DNA of 8,329 nucleotides, taken from assembly GCA_964532655.1 (NCBI GenBank), contig CAZHMZ010000161.1, positions 1 through 8,329 of the forward strand, given 5' to 3'. The translations under genes were made by a program, and so were the position numbers. Positions 1-6,498 of the stretch are shown here, in pieces (the stretch's first letter is position 1; each line of letters opens with the position of its first letter). The notes beneath the pieces were generated by a model. That model did not search any database. It was not told the DNA's origin and saw only the letters and a program-made list of their open reading frames with translations. Source of the DNA: JAJFTV01 sp964532655. Its GTDB lineage: Bacteria > Chloroflexota > Anaerolineae > Anaerolineales > Anaerolineaceae.

Positions 1-1377
1 GCTGCCCAGAACATTGCCAAATCGAACCACCGAGAACTTTTTATTGCATCGTTGAGCGGCATCCAGCACAATCATCTCTGCCAGCCGTTTGGTGGCGCCC
101 ATCACATTAGCCGGGCGGATGGCTTTGTCGGATGAAATCATCACCAGTTGCTGCACGCCGTTAGCGCTTGCAGCATTGACGATGTTTCGGGTGCCCAGGA
201 TATTGTTGGTGATCGCTTCATCCACGTTCAATTCCATCAACGGAACATGCTTGTGAGCAGCGGCATGGAACACGATATCCGGGTGATGCGTGTTGAAAAT
301 ATTGGTCAGGCGTGTCTGGTCACGCAGATCGGCAATCACCGGGCGGATGGATACCTCAGGGTAACGGCTTTTCAGCTCCAGCATGGCTTCAAACACACTG
401 TTTTCGCCGTGACCCAGAATAATCAATTCTTTGGGCGCCCAACGGCTGATCTGACGGCACAATTCCAAACCAATAGATCCGCCTCCGCCGGTGACCAAAA
501 CAATTTTGTCTTTGATGGTGTTTTCAATACCCGCCTGGTGAACATTGATCTGTTCACGACGCAGTAAGTCGGTAATATCCACTTCGCGCAGGCGGTTAAC
601 GCTGACCTTTCCGCCAATCAACTCGTAGATGCCCGGCATGGTGCGGTACGGTACAGCCTTCTTCTGGCATACCTCTGCCACAAAACGGACCACTTTGCCT
701 GGCGCGCTGGGGATGGCGATAATCACTTCATCGATCCGCTGGTTCTCCAGCGCCTTACTCAGTTCATTGATCCGACCCACCACCGGTACGCCGTAAATCT
801 GATGTTTTTGTTTGGCTTCGTCATCATCCAGAAAACAAATGGGAGAGATTTCAGAATTGACGTTCTTTTGCATTTCCCGTACCACCAGCGCCCCGGCATC
901 CCCGGCGCCGATTACCAGGGCTCGCTTGCGACGTGAAAACCGTCCGGGCACCATGGCAGCTACGCGGTTTTCAGCGAATAACCGTACCGCGAAGCGTACT
1001 CCTCCTACCAGCAGGATGGATAACAGCCAGTCAATCACCAGTACGCCGCGCGGGAAACCGTTGAAAGCATGTAAGGAGAACAGAACCAGCATCACCAGTG
1101 AGACGAGAATGGAGGCCGTGGAGACTGCCACAACGATCACTCGCATTTCCTGCATGCTGGCATACACCCACAGCCTGCGATAGAGATGGAAGAAATAGTA
1201 AACCAGCGGCTTGATCAGCAGCGCTACCGCGACCATCCACAATGCGGATGGCAGATAAAACCGAAACGCCGCTCCCAGTTCAAGCCGCAGCATGTAACTG
1301 CCAATGACAGACACAACGATGAACACGAGATCAAGGAGGAGGACGTAACGGTTTCTAACCTGAGTGATTCTTTTCAC
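1..1377 (-). CDS. Membrane-anchored UDP-sugar 4,6-dehydratase (CapD/PglF/WbpM family), C-terminus cut off by the window edge
   Basis: My translation gives 459 residues from a GTG start at 1377, running without a stop off the left edge. Full-length relatives have about 600-650 residues, so roughly the last 150-180 are missing. The order is: about four hydrophobic segments (near 11-30, 42-64, 77-101, 112-128); a first Rossmann-like module with VIGAGDAG at 155-162 and DDDEAK at 184-189; then the catalytic extended-SDR domain with the NAD(P) loop TGGGGSIG at 296-303, HAAAHKHVPLME at 371-382, and SSDKA at 415-419 followed by NVMGATKRLAE. Asp417, Lys418 and Met426 sit at the catalytic positions; Met in place of the usual SDR Tyr is a known trait of the large membrane members. 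The family dehydrates UDP-GlcNAc (C4/C6) on the cytoplasmic face, the first step to 6-deoxy or diamino sugars. The exact substrate cannot be read here. An AGGGG sequence in the preceding gene's last codons supports the GTG start, which lies 3 bp after that gene's stop. Confidence 0.93.
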   Translation of the reverse strand, partial: MKRITQVRNRYVLLLDLVFIVVSVIGSYMLRLELGAAFRFYLPSALWMVAVALLIKPLVYYFFHLYRRLWVYASMQEMRVIVVAVSTASILVSLVMLVLFSLHAFNGFPRGVLVIDWLLSILLVGGVRFAVRLFAENRVAAMVPGRFSRRKRALVIGAGDAGALVVREMQKNVNSEISPICFLDDDEAKQKHQIYGVPVVGRINELSKALENQRIDEVIIAIPSAPGKVVRFVAEVCQKKAVPYRTMPGIYELIGGKVSVNRLREVDITDLLRREQINVHQAGIENTIKDKIVLVTGGGGSIGLELCRQISRWAPKELIILGHGENSVFEAMLELKSRYPEVSIRPVIADLRDQTRLTNIFNTHHPDIVFHAAAHKHVPLMELNVDEAITNNILGTRNIVNAASANGVQQLVMISSDKAIRPANVMGATKRLAEMIVLDAAQRCNKKFSVVRFGNVLGS

Positions 1378-1380
1378 GAT

Positions 1381-2802
1381 TTATCGTCCCCTGAAACCCA
1401 GAATATCTCCGACGGTACGGAGAATGATTGAAAAATCCAAAACAAGGCTTTGATGCTTGATGTAATACAGATCATATTCAAGCTTCACGGTGGTATCTTC
1501 TACAGTAGACGCGTAACCGTAGTTTATTTGCGCCCAGCCTGTTATACCGGGTTTCACCAGCAGCCGGGTCCTGTAAAACGGAACCACTTCCTGCAGCGAA
1601 TTGGTGAGTTGTTCTCGTTCGGCACGCGGACCCACCAGGCTGAGTTCACCTTTCAATACGTTCAAAAATTGGGGAAATTCATCCAGATGGCTTTTACGCA
1701 AAAAGTTGCCCACGCGGGTGATCCGGTCATCATTTTGCACCGCCATTCGGGCAATCCCGTCTTTCTCGGCGTCCTGAATCATGGTGCGGAACTTCAAGAT
1801 TTTAAAGGCTTTGCCATTTTTCCCAAGGCGGGCCTGCGAGTAGAAGATAGGCTTTCCGCTGTCAATCAATATGGCCAGCGCCACAAACGGGAATATGAAC
1901 AGGAAGAAGAGGCTTCCGATCAGCCCCCCCGCCACATCCATCAGTCGCTTCGCCATGTTGTACATGATACCGGTTTGGGCCTGGTCGACAAATGTCCGCA
2001 GCAGCCAATCCGATTGTAAAACGGTGATCGGGATGCGCCCCAGCAATTCCTCGTAGATGGCCGGCATGGATTTGATTTCAATGCCTTCTTCCTGCAAACG
2101 GATGATGTTTTGAAAGGTTTTTGCATCCACATTCTTGCTGATCGAGAAAACCAGATCGGTGATCTGATATTGATCCACCAATCGGGCCATTTCATCGCTG
2201 TTTCCCAGAATCGGGTACCCTTCCAACAGCGTGTTTCGCTTGCTTTCATCATCATCAATGAAGCCGATCAGATGGAAAGGATCCGGGTAGATATCCCGTA
2301 CGCAGTGAGCCAATGTACGGCCGGATTTACCGGCGCCAATGACCAGTACCCTTTTCAGAAAAGGCTGCGCGGTGAATACCTTGATATAAAAGGTTCGCCA
2401 GATCAGAGTGAAGAGTGTGGAACACACAATGAATACCGCCACACCCCGCCTCGGAAGCGAATTGGGCTCAGAGGTAAAGTAGGCCAGCAGATACAGCGCC
2501 AGGCAGACTCCCGCAGCCGAGAGGATGCCTTTTAAAGTCACCTTGCTGCTGGCAGCCCGGCGCAGATCATACAGTTCTATCAGCAAAATAAGCCACAAAA
2601 CCGGCAGCAGGAAGAACCAGAAAGGGATCCGCTGCTGGATAAATTCAAGTGAAAATTTCAGCCAATCGGGCTGAGCCCAAAAGTATAAGGCAAGAATAAG
2701 TGAGGCTATCGAAGCGAGCAAATCACCAAACAAAAGAATAAACTGGCGTTCACGAACGGTCAATCGCCACTGTAAAGGTTTCTTTAACGCATCAGAAGAC
2801 AT
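1381..2802 (-). CDS. Polyprenyl-phosphate sugar-1-phosphate transferase (WbaP/WcaJ-type exopolysaccharide initiating enzyme)
   Basis: This 473-residue integral membrane protein should transfer a sugar-1-phosphate from a UDP-sugar to undecaprenyl phosphate, the first committed step of exopolysaccharide, capsule or O-antigen synthesis. About four N-terminal membrane segments (near 21-43, 59-78, 92-110, 119-136) are followed by a soluble Rossmann-like module (VIGAGKSG at 154-161, DDDESK at 183-188). The C-terminal bacterial sugar transferase domain spans about 284-473: a hydrophobic hairpin at 292-313, KFRTM at 337-341, the catalytic Asp374-Glu375 pair in HLDEFPQ, SLVGPRAE at 388-395 and KPGITGWAQ at 417-425. 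Length and domain order are those of the full-length WbaP-like class rather than the short PglC-like class. The start lies 6 bp after the stop of the upstream glycosyltransferase gene, with GAGG about 11 nt upstream, so the genes are co-transcribed and possibly translationally coupled. The sugar (glucose, galactose or an N-acetylhexosamine) is not determinable. A run of seven G falls at codons 291-293. Confidence 0.95.
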   Translation of the reverse strand: MSSDALKKPLQWRLTVRERQFILLFGDLLASIASLILALYFWAQPDWLKFSLEFIQQRIPFWFFLLPVLWLILLIELYDLRRAASSKVTLKGILSAAGVCLALYLLAYFTSEPNSLPRRGVAVFIVCSTLFTLIWRTFYIKVFTAQPFLKRVLVIGAGKSGRTLAHCVRDIYPDPFHLIGFIDDDESKRNTLLEGYPILGNSDEMARLVDQYQITDLVFSISKNVDAKTFQNIIRLQEEGIEIKSMPAIYEELLGRIPITVLQSDWLLRTFVDQAQTGIMYNMAKRLMDVAGGLIGSLFFLFIFPFVALAILIDSGKPIFYSQARLGKNGKAFKILKFRTMIQDAEKDGIARMAVQNDDRITRVGNFLRKSHLDEFPQFLNVLKGELSLVGPRAEREQLTNSLQEVVPFYRTRLLVKPGITGWAQINYGYASTVEDTTVKLEYDLYYIKHQSLVLDFSIILRTVGDILGFRGR

Positions 2803-2808
2803 GAATCG

Positions 2809-3804
2809 TCAGCCTCGAACCACAGATTTTACCATGCTCCACAAGAAACCTGATCCCCAGCATGTATGCATGATGGCAATGGCAATCGGGATGCCGAAGA
2901 TCATTCGCCAATCTCGGTTTTTCAGCGCAGGTTGTACAGATGCAGCCTTCAGGATGCCAAAATACAGGATGAGTTCAGCAGCCAGCATCAAGGCAGCCGG
3001 GGTCCAGAATATGCCGATAATCGCCAGTATCAGCAGTGATAAAACAAACAGGGGCGGTAAAGCCTGCCGCCAGCGCAGTGTATTGGGAAAACAAATCAGC
3101 ATTTGCAGTTTCCAATACCCGTATCGAAAATACTGCCGGATCAGTGAACCAAAATCGGATCTCGAAAAATAGACCGAACATATCTGAGGATCAAACCAAA
3201 CCCGGCCGCCAGCTTCGCGGATGCGGACGTTGAATTCATAATCCTCATTAGTTTTCAGGCTTTCGTTCAGATATCCCACCTGATCGAAAACCTTGCGGTT
3301 GAAAGCGCCAAACGGCACTGTATCGACATAGCCGGCCTTTGTTGCGTACCGGTAGAAAGCATCTCCCACGCCGATGGGGTGAGCGGCCGCTGCGGCGATG
3401 GATTTGGCTGCCCAGGTATCGTATCGGGGCTTGATCATCCACAACCCGCCTACATTCTCTGCCACACCGGATTTGAGCAAATTAACACTCTTGGTGACAT
3501 AATCGGGATTGGGGATGGAATGCGCATCCAGCCGGATGATGTACTCTCCTGATGAGGCCTTGATAGCACAGTTAACTCCCGCAGGGATGATTTTCTTTGG
3601 ATTATCCACCAGCAGGATTCTCATCTCAGGATGATTGTTCTGATACTGACTGATCCGGCTGCGGGTCTGATCGGTCGAACCGCCGTCAGCGATCACCACT
3701 TCAAGTTGATCAATCGGAAAACACTGCCCGCGGATGGCATCCAACAGGAATTCAATTGTTGCCTCTTCATTCAGACAGGGCACAATAACTGAAACTTCGA
3801 CCAT
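2809..3804 (-). CDS. GT2 family glycosyltransferase with C-terminal membrane segments (ExoA-like)
   Basis: This 331-residue protein starts directly in a GT-A glycosyltransferase fold: VSVIVPCLNEEATI at 4-17, the nucleotide-binding DGGSTD at 40-45, the metal-binding DxD-type site RLDAH at 91-95, the acceptor-side TNEDYE at 185-190 (candidate catalytic base Asp188), and QYFRYGYWK at 224-232 in place of the usual QxxRW box. Hydrophobic stretches near 250-267, 270-287 and 302-322 anchor the C-terminus in the membrane. The layout resembles ExoA-type enzymes that extend lipid-linked exopolysaccharide repeats at the cytoplasmic face. It is the first gene of the minus-strand polysaccharide operon. 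GAGGG lies 6 nt before the ATG, which supports the start. Donor and linkage are unknown. The alternative role, a single-sugar transferase for glycolipid or glycoprotein, is less likely given the two downstream neighbours. Confidence 0.93.
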   Translation of the reverse strand: MVEVSVIVPCLNEEATIEFLLDAIRGQCFPIDQLEVVIADGGSTDQTRSRISQYQNNHPEMRILLVDNPKKIIPAGVNCAIKASSGEYIIRLDAHSIPNPDYVTKSVNLLKSGVAENVGGLWMIKPRYDTWAAKSIAAAAAHPIGVGDAFYRYATKAGYVDTVPFGAFNRKVFDQVGYLNESLKTNEDYEFNVRIREAGGRVWFDPQICSVYFSRSDFGSLIRQYFRYGYWKLQMLICFPNTLRWRQALPPLFVLSLLILAIIGIFWTPAALMLAAELILYFGILKAASVQPALKNRDWRMIFGIPIAIAIMHTCWGSGFLWSMVKSVVRG

Positions 3805-3891
3805 TCCTTTCCCTCATCAATCGCTGTTATTCGAACGTCGTTTATCTGGCAGAGATATGCACAGAGTTGTTCCTGATACCGACGGTTCCGA

Positions 3892-3931
3892 ATTGTACCA
3901 CCCCGGTCAACAAAGTCATTAATGCATTAAT
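3892..3931 (-). promoter_or_regulatory. Candidate operator/promoter of the polysaccharide operon
   Basis: A perfect 14-nt palindrome (ATTAATGCATTAAT, 3918-3931) lies between the terminator of the upstream operon and the start of the glycosyltransferase gene. On the minus strand a TACAAT box occupies 3897-3892. A 17-bp spacer would place the -35 at 3920-3915, partly inside the palindrome, but the hexamer there (AATGAC) is a poor match. The arrangement would suit a repressor or activator site at the -35 of the polysaccharide promoter. That role is inferred from position only. The palindrome itself is certain, but short AT-rich palindromes also occur by chance. Confidence 0.25.
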
Positions 3932-3937
3932 CAAGCC

Positions 3938-3987
3938 AAAAAATCTGCCCAAAGGCGGGAAGAACAATTCCTTCCCCCCTTCGGGCA
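3938..3987 (-). terminator. Rho-independent terminator of the M19-M55-RidA operon
   Basis: The inverted repeat has 17-nt arms at 3946-3962 and 3971-3987 and an 8-nt loop. Fifteen positions pair by Watson-Crick rules; read on the minus strand one of the two remaining positions is a G-U wobble. The stem is GC-rich, with CCC/GGG blocks at its base and middle. On the minus strand it is followed after two bases by six T (3943-3938). There is no T-run on the plus-strand side, so it acts in one direction. It starts 43 bp past the RidA stop and separates that operon from the polysaccharide operon downstream. Confidence 0.88.
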
Positions 3988-4030
3988 AGAATTTCTGGAT
4001 CTATTGATCGTGAACGGTTTGGACTACCGT

Positions 4031-4411
4031 TTAGAGAGCCGCGATGACCTCAATCTCAACCATGGCGTCTTTGGGCAGTTTAGCTACCTGAACGGCGGAG
4101 CGAGCCGGCGGGTTGCTGGTGAAAAAGGTCGCATACACCTCATTCATCGCTGCAAAGTCATTCATATCCTTCAAAAAGACAGTGGTCTTGATTACCTTGT
4201 CCATGCCGGTTCCGGCTTCCGCCAGAATGTAGCTGACATTGGTAAGGGCCTGGCGGGTCTGTGCCTGAATGCCGCCTTCAACAATATCGCCGATGGCGCG
4301 GTCAATGCCGATTTGCCCAGCTGTGAAGATCAAATTGCCGGCGACGACGCCTACAGAGTAAGGGCCAATCGCTTTAGGGGCTTTTTCAGAGACAACAATT
4401 TTGGGTTCCAT
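4031..4411 (-). CDS. ridA: RidA family reactive enamine/imine deaminase
   Basis: At 126 residues it has the standard length of the Rid/YjgF/UK114 family, small trimeric cytoplasmic proteins that hydrolyse 2-aminoacrylate and related imines released by PLP enzymes or amino-acid oxidases. The landmark residues are present: IGPYS with Tyr18, FTAGQ at 29-33, MNEVY at 89-93, the substrate carboxylate-binding Arg104 in NPPARSAVQ, and the water-activating Glu119 in MVEIEVIA. Arg plus Glu places it in the catalytically active RidA subgroup rather than the Rid subgroups lacking them. It is the last gene of a minus-strand operon, 9 bp after the M55 peptidase gene; AGGAG overlaps that gene's stop region and lies 6 nt before this ATG. 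A terminator follows 43 bp downstream. The context suggests it detoxifies imines from catabolism of the amino acids freed by the two upstream peptidases. Confidence 0.95.
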   Translation of the reverse strand: MEPKIVVSEKAPKAIGPYSVGVVAGNLIFTAGQIGIDRAIGDIVEGGIQAQTRQALTNVSYILAEAGTGMDKVIKTTVFLKDMNDFAAMNEVYATFFTSNPPARSAVQVAKLPKDAMVEIEVIAAL

Positions 4412-4420
4412 ATTTCTCTC

Positions 4421-5248
4421 CTATAAATAAAAGGTACCTAATACACAATTTCCAATCAAACGGATCATTTTGATGACATCCAGCATATCCTTGCCGGTGT
4501 ATGACAGGGAGCGATCACCGGTGCGAGACATGCCCGGGATATCGCCTGCCAGATCAGCGGAGACAGCCTGGATAAAATCAACATCCAGTTGAACCGGTTT
4601 TCCCAGATCGAGCGGTTTCATATCTTTCAGGCGAGCCAGCGCGTTCTTTGCACCTGCGCGGATGGCATCCTGTGATGCTTTGGGGGTCAGGTTCTTTGCC
4701 GAAAAAGTGCTGATCGCCCATTTGGTGACCACGTTTTCAGTCCAGGGCATGATGGCATTGACTTCTTTTTTGACTGTATCATCGCCAGCCACCATCACCA
4801 CCGGGACCCCGTAATGGCCTGCCAGAGCCGCATTGATACCGGGTTCGCCGTAAGGCTTGCCATTCAGGCGGATTTGATAAAAAGTGCCGCCCAGATAGGT
4901 ATGCGATAGAACACCATGTGCGGTGCCCGCCATGGAATGATAGCCAATAAACATCGCTGCATTCGTTTCGGCGGTTAACCCTTCGGCCATGGTGCCGGGC
5001 CGTGGGGAACCGCGAACCAGCAGCGCTTTTTCATGCAGTTTTTCCGCCATGATATTGCGCATATGACCGTGTGAATCGGCCACAACAATTTCAGTCGCGC
5101 CGGCTTCCAGACACCCTTCGATAGCCGCATTGACTTCGCCGGTCATCCATTCACGCGCGCGTTCATATTCCTGCCCTTCCAGCTTGGTGTCATCACGCGC
5201 CACCACACAGGCCACACCTTCGATATCTGCTGAGATAAAAACCTTCAT
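4421..5248 (-). CDS. M55 family D-aminopeptidase (DppA-like)
   Basis: This is a 275-residue zinc peptidase of the DppA family, ring-shaped decameric enzymes that remove N-terminal D-amino acids such as D-Ala from short peptides. I place the start at the ATG at 5248, because AAGGA lies 7 nt before it. An in-frame TTG six bases upstream has the Shine-Dalgarno only 1 nt away and is unlikely. From this ATG the metal ligands fall at Asp8 and Glu10 (SADIEG), His60 (ADSHGH) and His104 (GYHSMAG), the same numbers as in Bacillus subtilis DppA. Glu135 (GEPGINAA) is the likely fifth ligand, and His116 in VLSHT probably matches the catalytic His. No signal peptide is seen, so it is cytoplasmic. It lies 26 bp after the M19 dipeptidase gene and 9 bp before ridA in one operon. 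A role in recycling peptidoglycan peptides or using D-peptides is inferred from family and context. Confidence 0.93.
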   Translation of the reverse strand: MKVFISADIEGVACVVARDDTKLEGQEYERAREWMTGEVNAAIEGCLEAGATEIVVADSHGHMRNIMAEKLHEKALLVRGSPRPGTMAEGLTAETNAAMFIGYHSMAGTAHGVLSHTYLGGTFYQIRLNGKPYGEPGINAALAGHYGVPVVMVAGDDTVKKEVNAIMPWTENVVTKWAISTFSAKNLTPKASQDAIRAGAKNALARLKDMKPLDLGKPVQLDVDFIQAVSADLAGDIPGMSRTGDRSLSYTGKDMLDVIKMIRLIGNCVLGTFYL

Positions 5249-5274
5249 AGTCAAATCCTTTCAGAAATTTGGAA

Positions 5275-6327
5275 TTAAATCAGGACTTTCTCAAATACCC
5301 GCAGGAAATTCTTTCCAAGGATCTTTTCTACATCTTCGTCCGTGAACCCTCGTTTGAGCAATTCCTCGGTCAAATTAGGCAGTTCGTCAATCCGGTTAAG
5401 CCCGTTGATACCGCTGGTGAGAACCTCAAGCGGAATCATCGAGGCGCGCGCCATATCTTCATCCATTGGCATGGCCAGGTCATCTTCCATAAAATCGGTC
5501 CCCAGACCAATATGATCCACACCTACCAGATCCGCCACATACGAAATGTGATCCACACAACGTGAGATGGTCGGCTGAGAAGGATCGATGATACCGGGAT
5601 GAACCAGAAGACCCATCACCCCGCCGTTTTCTGCCAGGGCTTTGATCTGCGCATCGGTCAGGTTGCGCGGGTGATCATAAATCGCACGCACATTGCTGTG
5701 TGACGCAATGACGGGTTGATCGATGGTTTTGAGTACATCAAAGAAACAGGTCTGGTTGATATGGCTGAGATCGATCAGGATGTGCAGCCGGTTCATCTCG
5801 CGGATGGCAGCAAATCCGGCTTTGGTTAAACCGCCGCCTGTCTCCTGCTCACCGGTTCCATCAGCAAAGGAGTTGCGATGGTTCCAGGTCAACCCGATCA
5901 CCCTCACCCCCAGCCGGTGCATGGTGCTGAAGAGATCCACATTGTGACCCAATCCCTCAACGCCTTCAATCCCTAAAAATGCAGGGATTTTTCCCGCCGC
6001 CAGTGCCTTTGCGGCATCTGCGTAAGAAAATGCAGGGCAGATGATGGTTTGGTCATCTTCCAGATCAGCGTGATAAGCCTCGATGGTGCGAAGGGTAACC
6101 CGTAATGCGCTTTCCGGCAGGTATTCAGTATCCACATATATGGGCAGCACCTGGACGTTGACACCTCCTCTTTGCAGCTTGGGAGCCCAGTAAGAGTTCA
6201 AACGTCCCTTGTAGCCTTTATTCCGTTTACTGAAAACATCCATGAGAATGTCGTGATGTGAATCAACAACTACCGCGCGATGATGCAATGAATCCGATTT
6301 ATGACGGAGTTCTTCAACCGGCTGCAT
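5275..6327 (-). CDS. Membrane dipeptidase family (M19) zinc peptidase
   Basis: This 350-residue protein belongs to the renal-dipeptidase (M19) family of amidohydrolase-fold enzymes that cleave dipeptides, often with a D-residue at the C-terminal side. Counting from the preferred ATG, the binuclear zinc ligands are His24 and Asp26 (SHHD), Glu121 (GIEGVEGLG, bridging), His189 (IDLSHIN) and His210 (ASHSNVRA). Asp278 lies in GLGTDF, the catalytic-Asp segment that usually reads GxGSDFDG. I chose the ATG at 6327 because AAGGAG lies 9 nt upstream. The longer form from 6360 would add 11 unconserved residues, has no good Shine-Dalgarno and would start only a few bases from the predicted transcription start. 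There is no signal peptide or lipobox, so it is cytoplasmic, despite the family name. It is the first gene of the operon, followed by the M55 peptidase and ridA. Confidence 0.93.
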   Translation of the reverse strand: MQPVEELRHKSDSLHHRAVVVDSHHDILMDVFSKRNKGYKGRLNSYWAPKLQRGGVNVQVLPIYVDTEYLPESALRVTLRTIEAYHADLEDDQTIICPAFSYADAAKALAAGKIPAFLGIEGVEGLGHNVDLFSTMHRLGVRVIGLTWNHRNSFADGTGEQETGGGLTKAGFAAIREMNRLHILIDLSHINQTCFFDVLKTIDQPVIASHSNVRAIYDHPRNLTDAQIKALAENGGVMGLLVHPGIIDPSQPTISRCVDHISYVADLVGVDHIGLGTDFMEDDLAMPMDEDMARASMIPLEVLTSGINGLNRIDELPNLTEELLKRGFTDEDVEKILGKNFLRVFEKVLI

Positions 6328-6373
6328 AATAAAAATCTCCTTAATGAAGGGATGAGTCATTCACTCAATCCCG

Positions 6374-6404
6374 ATTTTAACACAAAGACAGGCTAAAAAT
6401 GCAA
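6374..6404 (-). promoter_or_regulatory. Predicted sigma70-like promoter of the M19-M55-RidA operon
   Basis: On the minus strand TTGCAT (6404-6399) is followed after 18 bp by TTAAAA (6380-6375), or after 19 bp by TAAAAT one base further on. Transcription would begin near 6367, giving a leader of about 40 nt before the ATG at 6327 and its AAGGAG site. It lies in the right place, the 171-bp divergent gap. The match is good but not perfect, and sigma-factor preference in this organism is unknown. Confidence 0.45.
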
Positions 6405-6498
6405 TCGCCTGGGATAAAATAAGGATTGACGCCCTAATCGATGTCATTGGTCACAAAGGGCCTGACGGAGTTGAGTAGCATTTGGAAAGGGATACAGA

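Noticed and set aside
148..567. 139-codon plus-strand open frame, with similar plus-strand frames at 812-1183 and 1450-2019
   Set aside because: They lie opposite the dehydratase and phosphotransferase genes, whose minus-strand products carry full family motifs. The plus-strand products show no recognisable domain and are shadows.
3906..3920. TTGACC on the minus strand as a -35 for the polysaccharide operon
   Set aside because: TACAAT is only about 7 bp away and nothing like a -10 lies 16-18 bp downstream, so the pair is not a usable promoter.
4004..4426. 140-codon plus-strand open frame covering the RidA gene
   Set aside because: The minus-strand product is a clear full-length RidA with its own Shine-Dalgarno; the plus-strand frame is its mirror.
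6328..6360. Longer form of the M19 dipeptidase from the ATG at 6360
   Set aside because: It has no good Shine-Dalgarno, whereas the ATG at 6327 has AAGGAG at 9 nt, and the extra residues precede the conserved family region.
6426..6431. TTGACG, a good -35 for the plus-strand hydrolase gene
   Set aside because: No acceptable -10 lies 16-19 bp downstream, so a promoter is not supported, although the gene must have one in this gap.
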